A DNA stretch of 64,000 bases from Methylorubrum thiocyanatum (GTDB lineage Bacteria > Pseudomonadota > Alphaproteobacteria > Rhizobiales > Beijerinckiaceae), in NCBI GenBank assembly GCA_014138645.1, contig JACJIB010000006.1, positions 389,258 to 453,257 on the forward strand, in the 5' to 3' direction. The notes under the pieces are model-generated. The model saw nothing but the letters and a program-made list of their open reading frames with translations, searched no databases and had not been told where the DNA came from. Position 1 is the stretch's first letter; each line of letters begins with the position of its first letter. Below are positions 27,014 through 35,755 of this stretch, one piece after another. A program made the translations under genes and the position numbers.

Positions 27014-29170
27014 ATGGCTGAGCGCGAGCGCCTCGACCCCGCCCCGCCGTCGTCGAGGGAACCAGCCCGATCCGCTCCCAGGGCGCGCTTGATCGCGCGG
27101 GCGAGCGGCGGCGTCGGCCTCGCGGCCGCCCTGACCGTCCTGTCCGGCTGGGCCTTCGACGTGCCGATCCTGAGGCGCATCGTCCCCGGCCAGCCGCCGA
27201 TGGTCGTCCTGACCGCCATCGGCATCTTGATGCTTGCGACGGCGCTCCTGCTCGGCACGGGCTCCGGCGCATCCCGTCCGGTCCGCCGGGCAGGCCGATG
27301 GATCGCCGCAGCCGCCGCGGCCGTCGGCATCGGGGGGATCCTGCAATACCTCCTGCCGCTGCCGGTCCGCCTCGACGACTGGGTCCAGCGCCTCGCCTTC
27401 GGACCTCTGAAGCCCGGGAGCGGCATGGCCCTGGCGACGGCCGCGAGCATCGCGGCCGTCGCGGTTGGTCTCCTCTTCCAGGACGCGCCGAGGCGCTGGC
27501 TGCGCGACCTCGGCACGCTCGCAACCCTTTGGGGTTTCGTCATCGCGGCCGCGGGCGTTCTCGGCTACGCGTACGGGCTCGGCGCCCTGCATCAGGCCGG
27601 CCCGTTCTCGCGCATGGCGCTCGTGACCGCGGTCACCCTGGGCGTCCTTGCCGTCGGCGCGCTGTTCAGCCGCCCGACCCGGCCCTGGATCGCGCCGCTG
27701 CTCTGCGCCGGCGAGGCAGGGTCCCCGACGCGCCACCTGCTTCCCGCCGTCGTGGTGGCGCCGCTGGTCCTGGGCTGGCTGCAACTCCAGGCCGTCCGCT
27801 CCGACCTGATCGAGGCCGAGACCGGCACGGCCCTGCTCATGGCCGTCCTCACCCTCTGGCTGGCTGCGTTGGTCGTTCGTGTCGCACGCAACATCGACCG
27901 GCGCGCGGTCGCGGAGCGGCGGCTCCGGGAGACGCTGCACGGCATGAACGAGGCCCTGGAGCGGCGCGTGGCGGCGCGCACGCAGGAACTCGCCGAGGCG
28001 CAGGACGCTCTCGTGCAGGCGCAGAAGATGGAGGCCATCGGCCAATTGACCGGGGGCGTGGCGCACGACTTCAACAACCTGCTGACCATCATCCGGTCCT
28101 CGACCGACTTCCTGCGCCGGCCGGACCTGCCGGAGGAGCGCCGGCGCCGTTACCTCGACGCGGTCTCGGACACGGTGGAGCGGGCCGCGAAGCTGACCGC
28201 GCAACTGCTCGCCTTCGCACGGCGCCAGGCGCTCAAGCCCGCGGTGTTCGACGCCGGCGAGCGCATCCGCGGCATCGCCCAGATGCTCGACTCACTCACG
28301 GGCGCCCGCATCCGGATCGTGACGACCCTGGCCGAGGGCCCATGCGCGGTGCGCGCCGACTCGGTGCAGTTCGAAACCGCGCTGGTGAACCTCGCGGTGA
28401 ACGCGCGCGACGCCATGAACGGCGAGGGGACGCTCACCATCGAGCTGACCTGCGGGCGACCCAAGCCCTCGATCCGCGGCCACGCGGGCTCGCCGAGCGC
28501 CTTCGTGGCGGTCTCGGTCTCGGATACCGGATCGGGGATCGTGAAGGAGCAGCTCACCCGCATCTTCGAGCCGTTCTTCACGACCAAGGAGGTGGGTAAG
28601 GGCACCGGTCTGGGATTGAGCCAAGTGATCGGCTTTGCCAAGCAATCGGGCGGCGACGTCGACGTTGCCAGCGTGGTGGGGCGAGGAAGCACCTTCACGC
28701 TCTACCTGCCCCAGGCCGAGGCCGGAATCGGCGGGGAGAAACCCGCCCCCGAACCGGAGGGACAGGCGCTGGAGGACGGCGACCAGTGCATCCTGGTGGT
28801 CGAGGACAACGTGGAGATCGGCCGGTTCTGCACGCAGATCTTGCACGACCTCGGCTACAGCACGGTGCTGACCCAGACGGCGGAGGCGGCGCTCGCCGAG
28901 ATCGAGGCGGTGCCGTTCCGCTTCGACGCGGTCTTCTCGGACGTGGTGATGCCGGGCATGGGTGGGATCGAGCTGGCCAAGCGGCTGCGCGCGCTGCATC
29001 CGGAGATGCCGGTGGTCCTGACCTCCGGCTACAGCCACGTGCTGGCGGCCAACGACGCGCACGGCTTCGAGTTCGTGCGCAAGCCCTACTCGGCCGAGGA
29101 AGTCCGCAAGGTCTTGCGTGAAGCCGTGGCTGCCAAGCCGAAGGTCCGCCCGGCCCCGGCGGAGACCTAG
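27014..29170 (+). CDS. Hybrid sensor histidine kinase with C-terminal receiver
   Basis: A 718-residue membrane histidine kinase. The first ~300 residues hold seven to eight hydrophobic helices with no recognised extracytoplasmic domain, followed by a coiled coil (ALERRVAARTQELAEAQDALVQAQKMEAIGQL). The HisKA phospho-acceptor is His351 (GGVAHDFNNLLTII), the HATPase domain carries DTGSGI and GKGTGLGLSQV, and a receiver domain at about 590-710 has the phosphorylation site Asp643 (FSDVVMPGMGG). No separate response regulator is adjacent, so the partner is elsewhere. ATG 27014 is preferred to TTG 26996. The signal is unknown. Confidence 0.92.
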   Translation: MAERERLDPAPPSSREPARSAPRARLIARASGGVGLAAALTVLSGWAFDVPILRRIVPGQPPMVVLTAIGILMLATALLLGTGSGASRPVRRAGRWIAAAAAAVGIGGILQYLLPLPVRLDDWVQRLAFGPLKPGSGMALATAASIAAVAVGLLFQDAPRRWLRDLGTLATLWGFVIAAAGVLGYAYGLGALHQAGPFSRMALVTAVTLGVLAVGALFSRPTRPWIAPLLCAGEAGSPTRHLLPAVVVAPLVLGWLQLQAVRSDLIEAETGTALLMAVLTLWLAALVVRVARNIDRRAVAERRLRETLHGMNEALERRVAARTQELAEAQDALVQAQKMEAIGQLTGGVAHDFNNLLTIIRSSTDFLRRPDLPEERRRRYLDAVSDTVERAAKLTAQLLAFARRQALKPAVFDAGERIRGIAQMLDSLTGARIRIVTTLAEGPCAVRADSVQFETALVNLAVNARDAMNGEGTLTIELTCGRPKPSIRGHAGSPSAFVAVSVSDTGSGIVKEQLTRIFEPFFTTKEVGKGTGLGLSQVIGFAKQSGGDVDVASVVGRGSTFTLYLPQAEAGIGGEKPAPEPEGQALEDGDQCILVVEDNVEIGRFCTQILHDLGYSTVLTQTAEAALAEIEAVPFRFDAVFSDVVMPGMGGIELAKRLRALHPEMPVVLTSGYSHVLAANDAHGFEFVRKPYSAEEVRKVLREAVAAKPKVRPAPAET

Positions 29171-29382
29171 AGTCCTCGCCGCTGCGCGACGGTCTCGGTT
29201 CGCCCCTGAGGGAGCGGGGCACAACCGCGTCTGGGGAGCCCCGCGACGGGAGCGTCCCGCCAAGCCTCTACGCGACGGGCAATGCCCCTTGTCTCGGACG
29301 AGCGGAGGCTCGCAGCGGGTCGACCCGACCGGTCCGAGTGAGCGCCGGATCGGACGGGCAGCAGGCCGCCCGGTCGGGCCTT

Positions 29383-29571
29383 CTCGTAGGGCGCGTTGAA
29401 GCCGGCATCGCCATCGGCCACCAGCGCGCCGGAGCAGCCCGCCAGATGTGCGAGCGGGCGCTCGCCCCGGCGGTCGGGTGAGGCGAAGAACACGGGCGAC
29501 GCCCTCCGCCCTCCACGGTCCACCCGATGGGAAATCCAGCCCTCCGGCACCGTGCGCGGCATGGCATCCAC
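29383..29571 (-). pseudogene. IS66 transposase remnant
   Basis: A short reading frame contains FFASPDRRGERPLAHLAGCSGALVADGDAGFNAPYE, which matches the conserved core of the IS66 TnpC transposase (family form roughly: SPDRKGEHPQAHLAGF.G.LQADAYAGFNALYE, written here with gaps). The match ends abruptly on both sides and the following residues no longer resemble TnpC. It is a scrap of about 60 codons; the rest of the 29171-29704 gap between the kinase and the sugar-binding protein shows nothing else. Confidence 0.6.
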
Positions 29572-29704
29572 CCTCTGTCAGGGATCAGGATGCCCGAAAA
29601 ACCTGCGCTCGGCGCGGCCAACCCGGCGGGTCAGGGTCGAGGGTCGCAGACCCTGGAGATCGCGCAACGCCTTGGCTTGATTCCGATGCGATGAACGGCA
29701 CCCG

Positions 29705-30628
29705 TCATCGTCCGCTCGCCAAGTCGCCGCGCGCCGGCAGGATCAATTGGTGGGGGACCCAGTCGTAGGGCTGCACGTACTCTCCGCGGGCAAGCTTCAC
29801 GGCATCGTTCACCGCCTGAGCCCCCTGCAGCGGCGCATCTTGAAGGACGCTGACCGACACGTCGCCGCTCTTCACGGCCGCGATCCCGTCCGACGTTCCG
29901 TCGACGCCGCCGACCAGGATCTTGCCCGAGAAGCCGGCCGCCTTGAGGGCGGCCACCGCACCGAGGGCCATCTCGTCGTTGTTGGCCGCGATGGCGTCGA
30001 ACTTCAGGCCACTGCGCAGCCACGCCGTGACCTGATCCTGCGCCTGCCGCCGGCTCCAATCGGCGCTCGCCTCCGCCAAGAGCTTCAGCCCTGGCCGTTG
30101 CCCGAGGATCTCCTTGACGCCGGCGGTGCGCTCCTGGGCGGCGTTGTCGCTGTCCTTGCCGCGCAGGATGGCGACGTTGCCGCGATCCCCGAGACGCTGC
30201 GCGAGCATTCGCATCTGCACCCGGCCCGCGACGAGGTGGTTGGCGCTGACGATCGCCATTCTGTTGGTCACCGGGCCGCTCGGACGCCTGTTCACGAACA
30301 CCAGCGGGATCCCGGCTGCCGCGGACATCTCCGTGATCGTCCTGGCACTGGCGTCGTCGACGGGGGTGACGATCAGGGCTGCCGGCTTCGCGTCAAGGGC
30401 TGCGCGGGCCTGGACCACCTGGGTCTCGCCTTTGCCGGCCGCCTGCGCCACCTCGACCGAAGCGGAGAACTTGGAGGCGGCCGTGCTGACGACAGCGGAC
30501 TGCAGACTATCCAGGAAACGGTCGCCCGCCTCCGGCATCAAGAAGGTGAGTTTCGTTTCGGCGGCGGCCGGCGCGGCGAGAGCGATCAGCAGCAGGGCGG
30601 CCGGCAGGGGATTGGTGCGTTGCTTCAT
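29705..30628 (-). CDS. Periplasmic sugar-binding protein (RbsB-like, Peripla_BP_4)
   Basis: A 307-residue periplasmic binding protein of the ribose/galactose type. A signal peptide (MKQRTNPLPAALLLIALAAPAAA) precedes two Rossmann-like lobes (TKLTFLMPEAGDRFLDSLQ; ALIVTPVDDASARTITEMSAAAGIPLVFVNR; AIAANNDEMALGAVAALKAAG; ILVGGVDGTSDGIAAVKSGDVSVSVLQD). Members bind a sugar and deliver it to an ABC permease, but no permease or ATPase gene is present. Instead it lies 26 bases after a chemoreceptor gene and near an OprB porin, suggesting a role in sensing sugars for chemotaxis or use with a distant importer. Confidence 0.9.
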   Translation of the reverse strand: MKQRTNPLPAALLLIALAAPAAAETKLTFLMPEAGDRFLDSLQSAVVSTAASKFSASVEVAQAAGKGETQVVQARAALDAKPAALIVTPVDDASARTITEMSAAAGIPLVFVNRRPSGPVTNRMAIVSANHLVAGRVQMRMLAQRLGDRGNVAILRGKDSDNAAQERTAGVKEILGQRPGLKLLAEASADWSRRQAQDQVTAWLRSGLKFDAIAANNDEMALGAVAALKAAGFSGKILVGGVDGTSDGIAAVKSGDVSVSVLQDAPLQGAQAVNDAVKLARGEYVQPYDWVPHQLILPARGDLASGR

Positions 30629-30654
30629 GGCAAGCCTCGATGGGAGCGCGAGCG

Positions 30655-32361
30655 TCAGGCGGCACGGACGGTGTCGAGGAACGACTGCACCTGTCGGCGC
30701 AGTAGATCGGATTGCCCGGCGAGTTCGCTCGAGGCGCACAGAACCTGCGCGGCGCCGGTCCCGGTTTCCTCGACATTGCTCGCCACGCCGGAGATGTTGG
30801 CGGTCACCTCGCCGGTGCCGCTCGAGGCCTGGGCGATGGCCTGAACGATCTCGCGCGTCGCCGCCCCCTGCTCCTCGATGGCCGACGCGATGGCGGTCGC
30901 CGTCTCGTTGATCGCGCGGACCGAGGCGGAGATGCCGTCGATGGCCGTGGCGGTCCGTCCGGTGGAGGACTGGATCGCCTCGATCTTGGCCGTGATCTCG
31001 CTGGCCGAACGGGAGGTCTGGTTGGCGAGTTCCTTGACCTCCGTGGCCACGACCGCGAAGCCGCGGCCCGCTTCGCCGGCCCGCGCCGCTTCGATCGTGG
31101 CGTTGAGCGCCAGCAGGTTGGTCTGGCCCGCAAGGGTGGCGATGGTGTCGACGACGTCGCCGATGCTGGCGGCCACGCCCGTCAGCTCGCGCACCAGCAC
31201 GGTCATGCCTTCCGTCTCCCGAACGGCGGCCCGCGACATCGCCGAAGAACGCTCGACTTGGACGCCGATCTCCGTCACCGAGGCATCGAGTTCTTCGGCA
31301 GCGCCCGCGATCGACTGGATGTTGACGGAGGCTTCCTCGGCCGCCGCAGAGACCGCCACAGCGCGCACCGATGTGGCTTCGGCCGACACCGAGAGCTGGC
31401 GGGCGGTCGTCTGCATCTGAACGGCCGCCGAGGAAACGGTCGTGACGATCCCGCCGACCGACTGATCGAACGCGTCCGCCAACTCGCGCATGGCGATGCG
31501 GCGCTGCGCCTCCGCCCCGGCGCGCTGGGCGGCCACTTCGGCCTCGAGAGCCTTGTTGCGGATCATGTTGTCCTTGAAGACTTGAACCGCAGCCGCCATC
31601 AGGCCGATCTCGTCGGAGCGGCGCTGAGCGGGGACCTCGACGCCGGTGTCCTCATCCGCAAGCCGGCCCATCGCGGCGGTCATGCGCCCGATCGGGTGGG
31701 AAATCGTCATCGTCAGAAGCCAGCCGGCCAGCGTGCAGAGCGTCAGCAGACAGGCCAAGGCCGAGACGATCCAGAAGCGGGCCGAGGCGCGGATCGCCTG
31801 GGCCGCGGCCGTGGCGATCTCGACCTCCTGTTGACGATAGGCCTGCACGGCCCGCACCGCGGTGTAGAAGTGGGCGGCCTCCGAGAGCATGTCACCCTGC
31901 AGCACAGCCGTTCCGGTCTCGCTCAGGCCGGCCCGGTCGAGGATGCGGATCTCTTCTCCGATTGCCAGGAAGTGCTGCCACGCGTTGCGCAGGGTCTCGG
32001 CGAGCTGGGTCTCGCGCGCGCCCTCGATCAGGGTCGCGTAATCGCCCCAGGCCTTCGAGAAGGCGACGCGGCCCTCCTCGGCCTCCCGCGCGTAGGCGCT
32101 GCGCTGCGTCTCGCTCGGGCTGTAGTGCTGCAGCGCCGTCAGCGCACGGAGCTGCTGGCTGAGGCGGGCGAGGTCGCCCAGCAAGGTCACGGCCGCGACC
32201 TGACGGGCCAGCGCCGCGCCGATCGCCGAGACCTGATCGACCTTGATGATCGCGAAGCCGCCGGTCAGGCCGGACAACACAACCAGGATCGCGAAGGTAC
32301 CGATGATTTTCGACTTGATGGATCGTAGGTTGATCGAGCGCATTCTCTTGCCGATCGGCAT
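30655..32361 (-). CDS. Methyl-accepting chemotaxis protein
   Basis: A 568-residue chemoreceptor. An N-terminal membrane helix ([21 protein letters not shown]) precedes a ~150-residue periplasmic four-helix-type domain, a second membrane helix ([21 protein letters not shown]), a HAMP domain ([21 protein letters not shown]) and a long signalling coiled coil with the hairpin tip ([21 protein letters not shown]) and methylation helices ([12 protein letters not shown]). It lies directly upstream of the sugar-binding protein gene on the same strand, hinting that liganded binding protein docks to this receptor. ATG 32361 follows AAGGG; ATG 32343 is an alternative. Confidence 0.93.
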   Translation of the reverse strand: MPIGKRMRSINLRSIKSKIIGTFAILVVLSGLTGGFAIIKVDQVSAIGAALARQVAAVTLLGDLARLSQQLRALTALQHYSPSETQRSAYAREAEEGRVAFSKAWGDYATLIEGARETQLAETLRNAWQHFLAIGEEIRILDRAGLSETGTAVLQGDMLSEAAHFYTAVRAVQAYRQQEVEIATAAAQAIRASARFWIVSALACLLTLCTLAGWLLTMTISHPIGRMTAAMGRLADEDTGVEVPAQRRSDEIGLMAAAVQVFKDNMIRNKALEAEVAAQRAGAEAQRRIAMRELADAFDQSVGGIVTTVSSAAVQMQTTARQLSVSAEATSVRAVAVSAAAEEASVNIQSIAGAAEELDASVTEIGVQVERSSAMSRAAVRETEGMTVLVRELTGVAASIGDVVDTIATLAGQTNLLALNATIEAARAGEAGRGFAVVATEVKELANQTSRSASEITAKIEAIQSSTGRTATAIDGISASVRAINETATAIASAIEEQGAATREIVQAIAQASSGTGEVTANISGVASNVEETGTGAAQVLCASSELAGQSDLLRRQVQSFLDTVRAA

Positions 32362-32471
32362 GGCGGCGAACCCTTGAGGAGGACGTGTCCGAATGGAGTT
32401 TGATCGTGGAAGGGTGGGGCGCTTGCGTCGACGCAGGTCGCGTTGCTGCGCTGGCCCCCTGCCTGTCCGGG

Positions 32472-33965
32472 TCAGAACGTGACGCCGCTCTTGACGCCGA
32501 AGACGAGAATGTCGGTCCGTCCGCCGAAGCCACCGGGACGGTTGATGAACTGGATGTTGGGCCGGACCACCACGTCGGGAGAGAGGGCAAGGCTGTAGAA
32601 GACCTCCAGCACTCGCTCGTATCCGGGGATCGGGCGGACGCCGCCGTCGAGCAGGTTGGCGCGTTGGATGCTCTGCGCCAGGCCGTGGCTGGCATGCGAC
32701 TGGCCGATGCCGAAGCCGATCCAGTCGAGCGGACGCGCGGCCCAGAAGCCTTTGTAGACGAAGCCGATGGTCTCCTGCCTGTCGATGAACGAGGTCGAGG
32801 AATTGGCCATCGTGACGCGGACGAAGGCGGAGAGGCTGGCCAACGGATTGGCGGGGTCGGGGCGGTAGAGCTCCTGTACGGCCACGCCGTAGAGGCCGCT
32901 GCGCTCGCGGTCCGCGAGCGGCACGCCTCCGGCCACCGCCAGGGGCAGGCCTTCGCGGTTGAGGAAGAGGTCGGGCCCGCCTCTGGTCTGATACCACGCG
33001 CCGACCGTATAGCTGCCGCGATACGCGAAGGGTGGAAGCGTCGGGAAGGCCGCGGCCTCGACGATGGCCAGTGCGCCCGCGGCACCGGACGGGTCGAAGT
33101 TGAAGCCGTCCTCAAGATCGCGCGGATTGACTTGATAGACGCCGGCCATCAGGTAACCGGTGTCGGTGTTGCCGAGCCGCAGGCGGGCGGCATATTGCGA
33201 GATTGGCCAGTTGTACCAGTAATTGCCGACGAGGTTGCCGGGTTGGTTGCCGCAGAAGGTGAGGTTCTGGAATTCGCAGGCGAAGCCGGCAAAGTCGGAG
33301 CTGACCGGCAGGCGGCCGAACTTGAGGTCGACGAACTCGCCGAAGCGCTGGGTGTAAGAGAGCTGGGTCAGGCGTGGGAACCGGCCGCGGCCGAAGATCT
33401 CCTCGGTCTGCTGAAGCACCCCGAAGTGCTGGTCCGCGGTGAGGCCGCGGCCGAAGCGGTAGGTGAGAGTGACGTTGAAGGTGCCGCCGGTAAGGCCGGC
33501 GAGGCGATCCATGTCGACGGTGGAACGGACGGCGAGCTGTCCTGCGCCGCGCAGCGACTGGTAGGGGCCGCCCTGGATATTGGTCGAGGTCTGATAGTCG
33601 AAGCTGCCGTCCATGCGGATGCCGGCGCGGAAGAGGTCGTCGCGCACACCGCCGAAATTGCCGAGCACGCCCCATTGCGGGGCGGCGCTCTGGGTGTCGA
33701 GGCTGCCGGCCGGGGCCGTGTTGACCCCGGCCGCCGTCGAGGGGCGCGCCAGGGGCGTATTGGCGCGACCGAGGGCCGATCGCCCCGGCCTGGAGAGGCG
33801 GCGGAGGCGCGGAATGGTCGAGAGGGTAGGGGGCTCGGCTCCGGGCGCCGAAGCCATCCCACGGTCGGGGCCGGTTTGCGCGAGGGCAGGGATCGTCCCC
33901 GACGCGACGATGTGCACCATCGCAAGCGAGAGCGACAGAATGAGTGGTCTTCCTGGCGGCGACAT
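32472..33965 (-). CDS. Carbohydrate-selective porin, OprB family
   Basis: A ~497-residue outer-membrane beta-barrel. A signal peptide ([23 protein letters not shown]) is followed by a proline/threonine-rich linker and then alternating-strand sequence with OprB hallmarks ([87 protein letters not shown]), ending in Phe as barrels do. It admits sugars into the periplasm. The start at 33965 gives the best signal peptide; the frame opens at 34016. It lies about 110 bases upstream of the chemoreceptor and is probably part of the same sugar-response unit. Confidence 0.9.
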   Translation of the reverse strand: MSPPGRPLILSLSLAMVHIVASGTIPALAQTGPDRGMASAPGAEPPTLSTIPRLRRLSRPGRSALGRANTPLARPSTAAGVNTAPAGSLDTQSAAPQWGVLGNFGGVRDDLFRAGIRMDGSFDYQTSTNIQGGPYQSLRGAGQLAVRSTVDMDRLAGLTGGTFNVTLTYRFGRGLTADQHFGVLQQTEEIFGRGRFPRLTQLSYTQRFGEFVDLKFGRLPVSSDFAGFACEFQNLTFCGNQPGNLVGNYWYNWPISQYAARLRLGNTDTGYLMAGVYQVNPRDLEDGFNFDPSGAAGALAIVEAAAFPTLPPFAYRGSYTVGAWYQTRGGPDLFLNREGLPLAVAGGVPLADRERSGLYGVAVQELYRPDPANPLASLSAFVRVTMANSSTSFIDRQETIGFVYKGFWAARPLDWIGFGIGQSHASHGLAQSIQRANLLDGGVRPIPGYERVLEVFYSLALSPDVVVRPNIQFINRPGGFGGRTDILVFGVKSGVTF

Positions 33966-34033
33966 GGATTTCAGAGGTCCGGGGAGGAGGCGATCGGAGC
34001 AGGAAACCTGCCGCATATTGACTGGTATTGACT

Positions 34034-34270
34034 TGCTGCAAATACTGTCACAAAACCGGGATTTATTTAATTAGATGCGCGAATTGAGAAAGATGCAGAT
34101 TTTATTATTAGGACCCACCAGAAATCGATCGTTTTCTTCATTCGCTAAGTAAGTAAAATCGGACTAACATAAATTAAATTAACAAATGATTTCCGAGCGC
34201 CGGGTGGCAGCGAATTCGCATCCCATCCTAAGCGTAAAATCGAACAACCTTAGATGCGATACGCACTCTT
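34034..34270. promoter_or_regulatory. AT-rich intergenic promoter region
   Basis: This roughly 240-base stretch is far richer in A+T than the surroundings, with runs such as TTTATTTAATTAG and TAAATTAAATTAAC. It lies upstream of the porin gene and downstream of the cytochrome gene, with no ORF. It is likely the promoter area of the porin-chemoreceptor-binding protein group and may bind a silencer of the MucR/Ros or H-NS-like kind; that is inference. Confidence 0.45.
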
Positions 34271-34410
34271 AGACTGTCTCTGCCCGGCCAGATGGCAATA
34301 CAAGATCCCGATTGGCAGTGAGCCGAAGCAATACGGCCCATCTCAGATTGAAATACGGTCGGATCAACTTCGGAGAGAAAGGCCAGCCCAGGCGTCGCCC
34401 GGGCAACGGC

Positions 34411-35754
34411 TCACGGTGCCGGATGGGGCGCGCGCCCGACGGCGTTGAGATTGAGGGTCTTGCGCGTGCTGGCAACGGCCTCTGCGGTGACGGGGGGCGC
34501 GCGGTTGCTCCAGCTGTTGCGGATGTAGGTGAGAGCCGCGGCGATCTGCTGGTCAGACAGGTTCCAGGCGAAGGACGGCATCGCCGCCCCCGTCGGGTTC
34601 TCGGCCGTGATGGCGCCGCGCCCGCCCGCCAGCACGGTCCGGACGATGCCGGCGACCTCGTTCGACTGGATGGCCGTGTTGCCGGGGAAGCTCGGCGTGA
34701 TGTGCCGGATCCCGGTGCCGTCGGAGGCGTGGCAGGCCTTGCACTGCGCGTCGAAGACACGCTTGCCCTGGGCCATGACCGCTCCGGTGACGGCGGTGCG
34801 CGGCGCCTCGGTGGCGGGGCCCGGCGGCAGCGTCTGGAGATAGTCGGCAATCGCGGCGAGGTCGGCGTCGGTCAGGTGCTGGGTCGAGTTCGTCACGGCC
34901 TCGGCCATCGGCCCCGAGGCGACCGCCATCCGGTTACTGCCGATCTTGAGATACTGGACGATGTCGTCCTTGGACCAGTCGCCGATACCGCCGGTCTTGC
35001 TGGGCGTGATGTCGGGGGCGTACCAGGATTGCAGCACCTCGCCCTGATAGGCCTCGCTGCTCTTGTCGCCGCCGAGAATATTCTTGGGCGTGTGGCAGGC
35101 ACCGCAATGGGCGAGGGCGTCGGACAGGTAGGCGCCGCGGTTCCAGGCGGCGGACTTGTCGGCTCTCGGCTGGAACCGCTTCTGCTCGAAGAACAGCAGG
35201 TTCCATCCCATCAGCAGGGCGCGGATGTTGAAGGGAAACGGAAGCTGGTTGGTGACGACGGCGTTGCGGACCGGCGGCACCGTCTTCATGTAGAGCCACA
35301 GGTCGTGGACGTCCTGATCGGACATCTTGGTGTAGCTCGTGTACGGCATCGCCGGATAGAGGTGCTGCCCGTCCTTGCCGAGCCCCTCGCGCAGGGCGCG
35401 CGTGAACTCCGCCTCGGTCCAGCGGCCGATGCCGGTTTCCGGGTCGGAGGTGATGTTGCTCGACAGCAAGGTGCCGAAGGGGGTTTCCAGGGCATAGCCG
35501 CCGGAGAACGGCTTCCCGCTCTTCGGATTGCTGTGGCAGGCCACGCAATCGGCGGCCACCGCGATGTAGCGCCCGCGCTCGATGGCGGGATCGGGCGCCG
35601 TCTTCGGGGCCTCCACCACCTGGGGGGTGTCGACGTCCTTCGTCTGGACGGGGGCCGGCTCGGTTTCGGCCGAGGCGACGAGACCGAGGGGCAGGCACAG
35701 CGAGAGTGCCGCGGTGGCGAGGAGGGCGCGGGAACGCAAGGTCACGGTCGTCAC
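34411..35754 (-). CDS. Triheme cytochrome c subunit of a membrane dehydrogenase
   Basis: A 447-residue periplasmic cytochrome c with three CxxCH sites: Cys70-His74 (CVACHSN), Cys217-His221 (CGACHTP) and Cys338-His342 (CKACHAS), after a signal peptide (ALLATAALSLCLPLGLVASAE). This is the layout of subunit II/cytochrome subunits of alcohol, gluconate and sorbitol dehydrogenases, which move electrons from the FAD subunit to ubiquinone or an oxidase. The start is GTG at 35754, one base after the stop of the GMC subunit. It is the third gene of the operon. Confidence 0.92.
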   Translation of the reverse strand: MTTVTLRSRALLATAALSLCLPLGLVASAETEPAPVQTKDVDTPQVVEAPKTAPDPAIERGRYIAVAADCVACHSNPKSGKPFSGGYALETPFGTLLSSNITSDPETGIGRWTEAEFTRALREGLGKDGQHLYPAMPYTSYTKMSDQDVHDLWLYMKTVPPVRNAVVTNQLPFPFNIRALLMGWNLLFFEQKRFQPRADKSAAWNRGAYLSDALAHCGACHTPKNILGGDKSSEAYQGEVLQSWYAPDITPSKTGGIGDWSKDDIVQYLKIGSNRMAVASGPMAEAVTNSTQHLTDADLAAIADYLQTLPPGPATEAPRTAVTGAVMAQGKRVFDAQCKACHASDGTGIRHITPSFPGNTAIQSNEVAGIVRTVLAGGRGAITAENPTGAAMPSFAWNLSDQQIAAALTYIRNSWSNRAPPVTAEAVASTRKTLNLNAVGRAPHPAP

Positions 35755-35755
35755 C

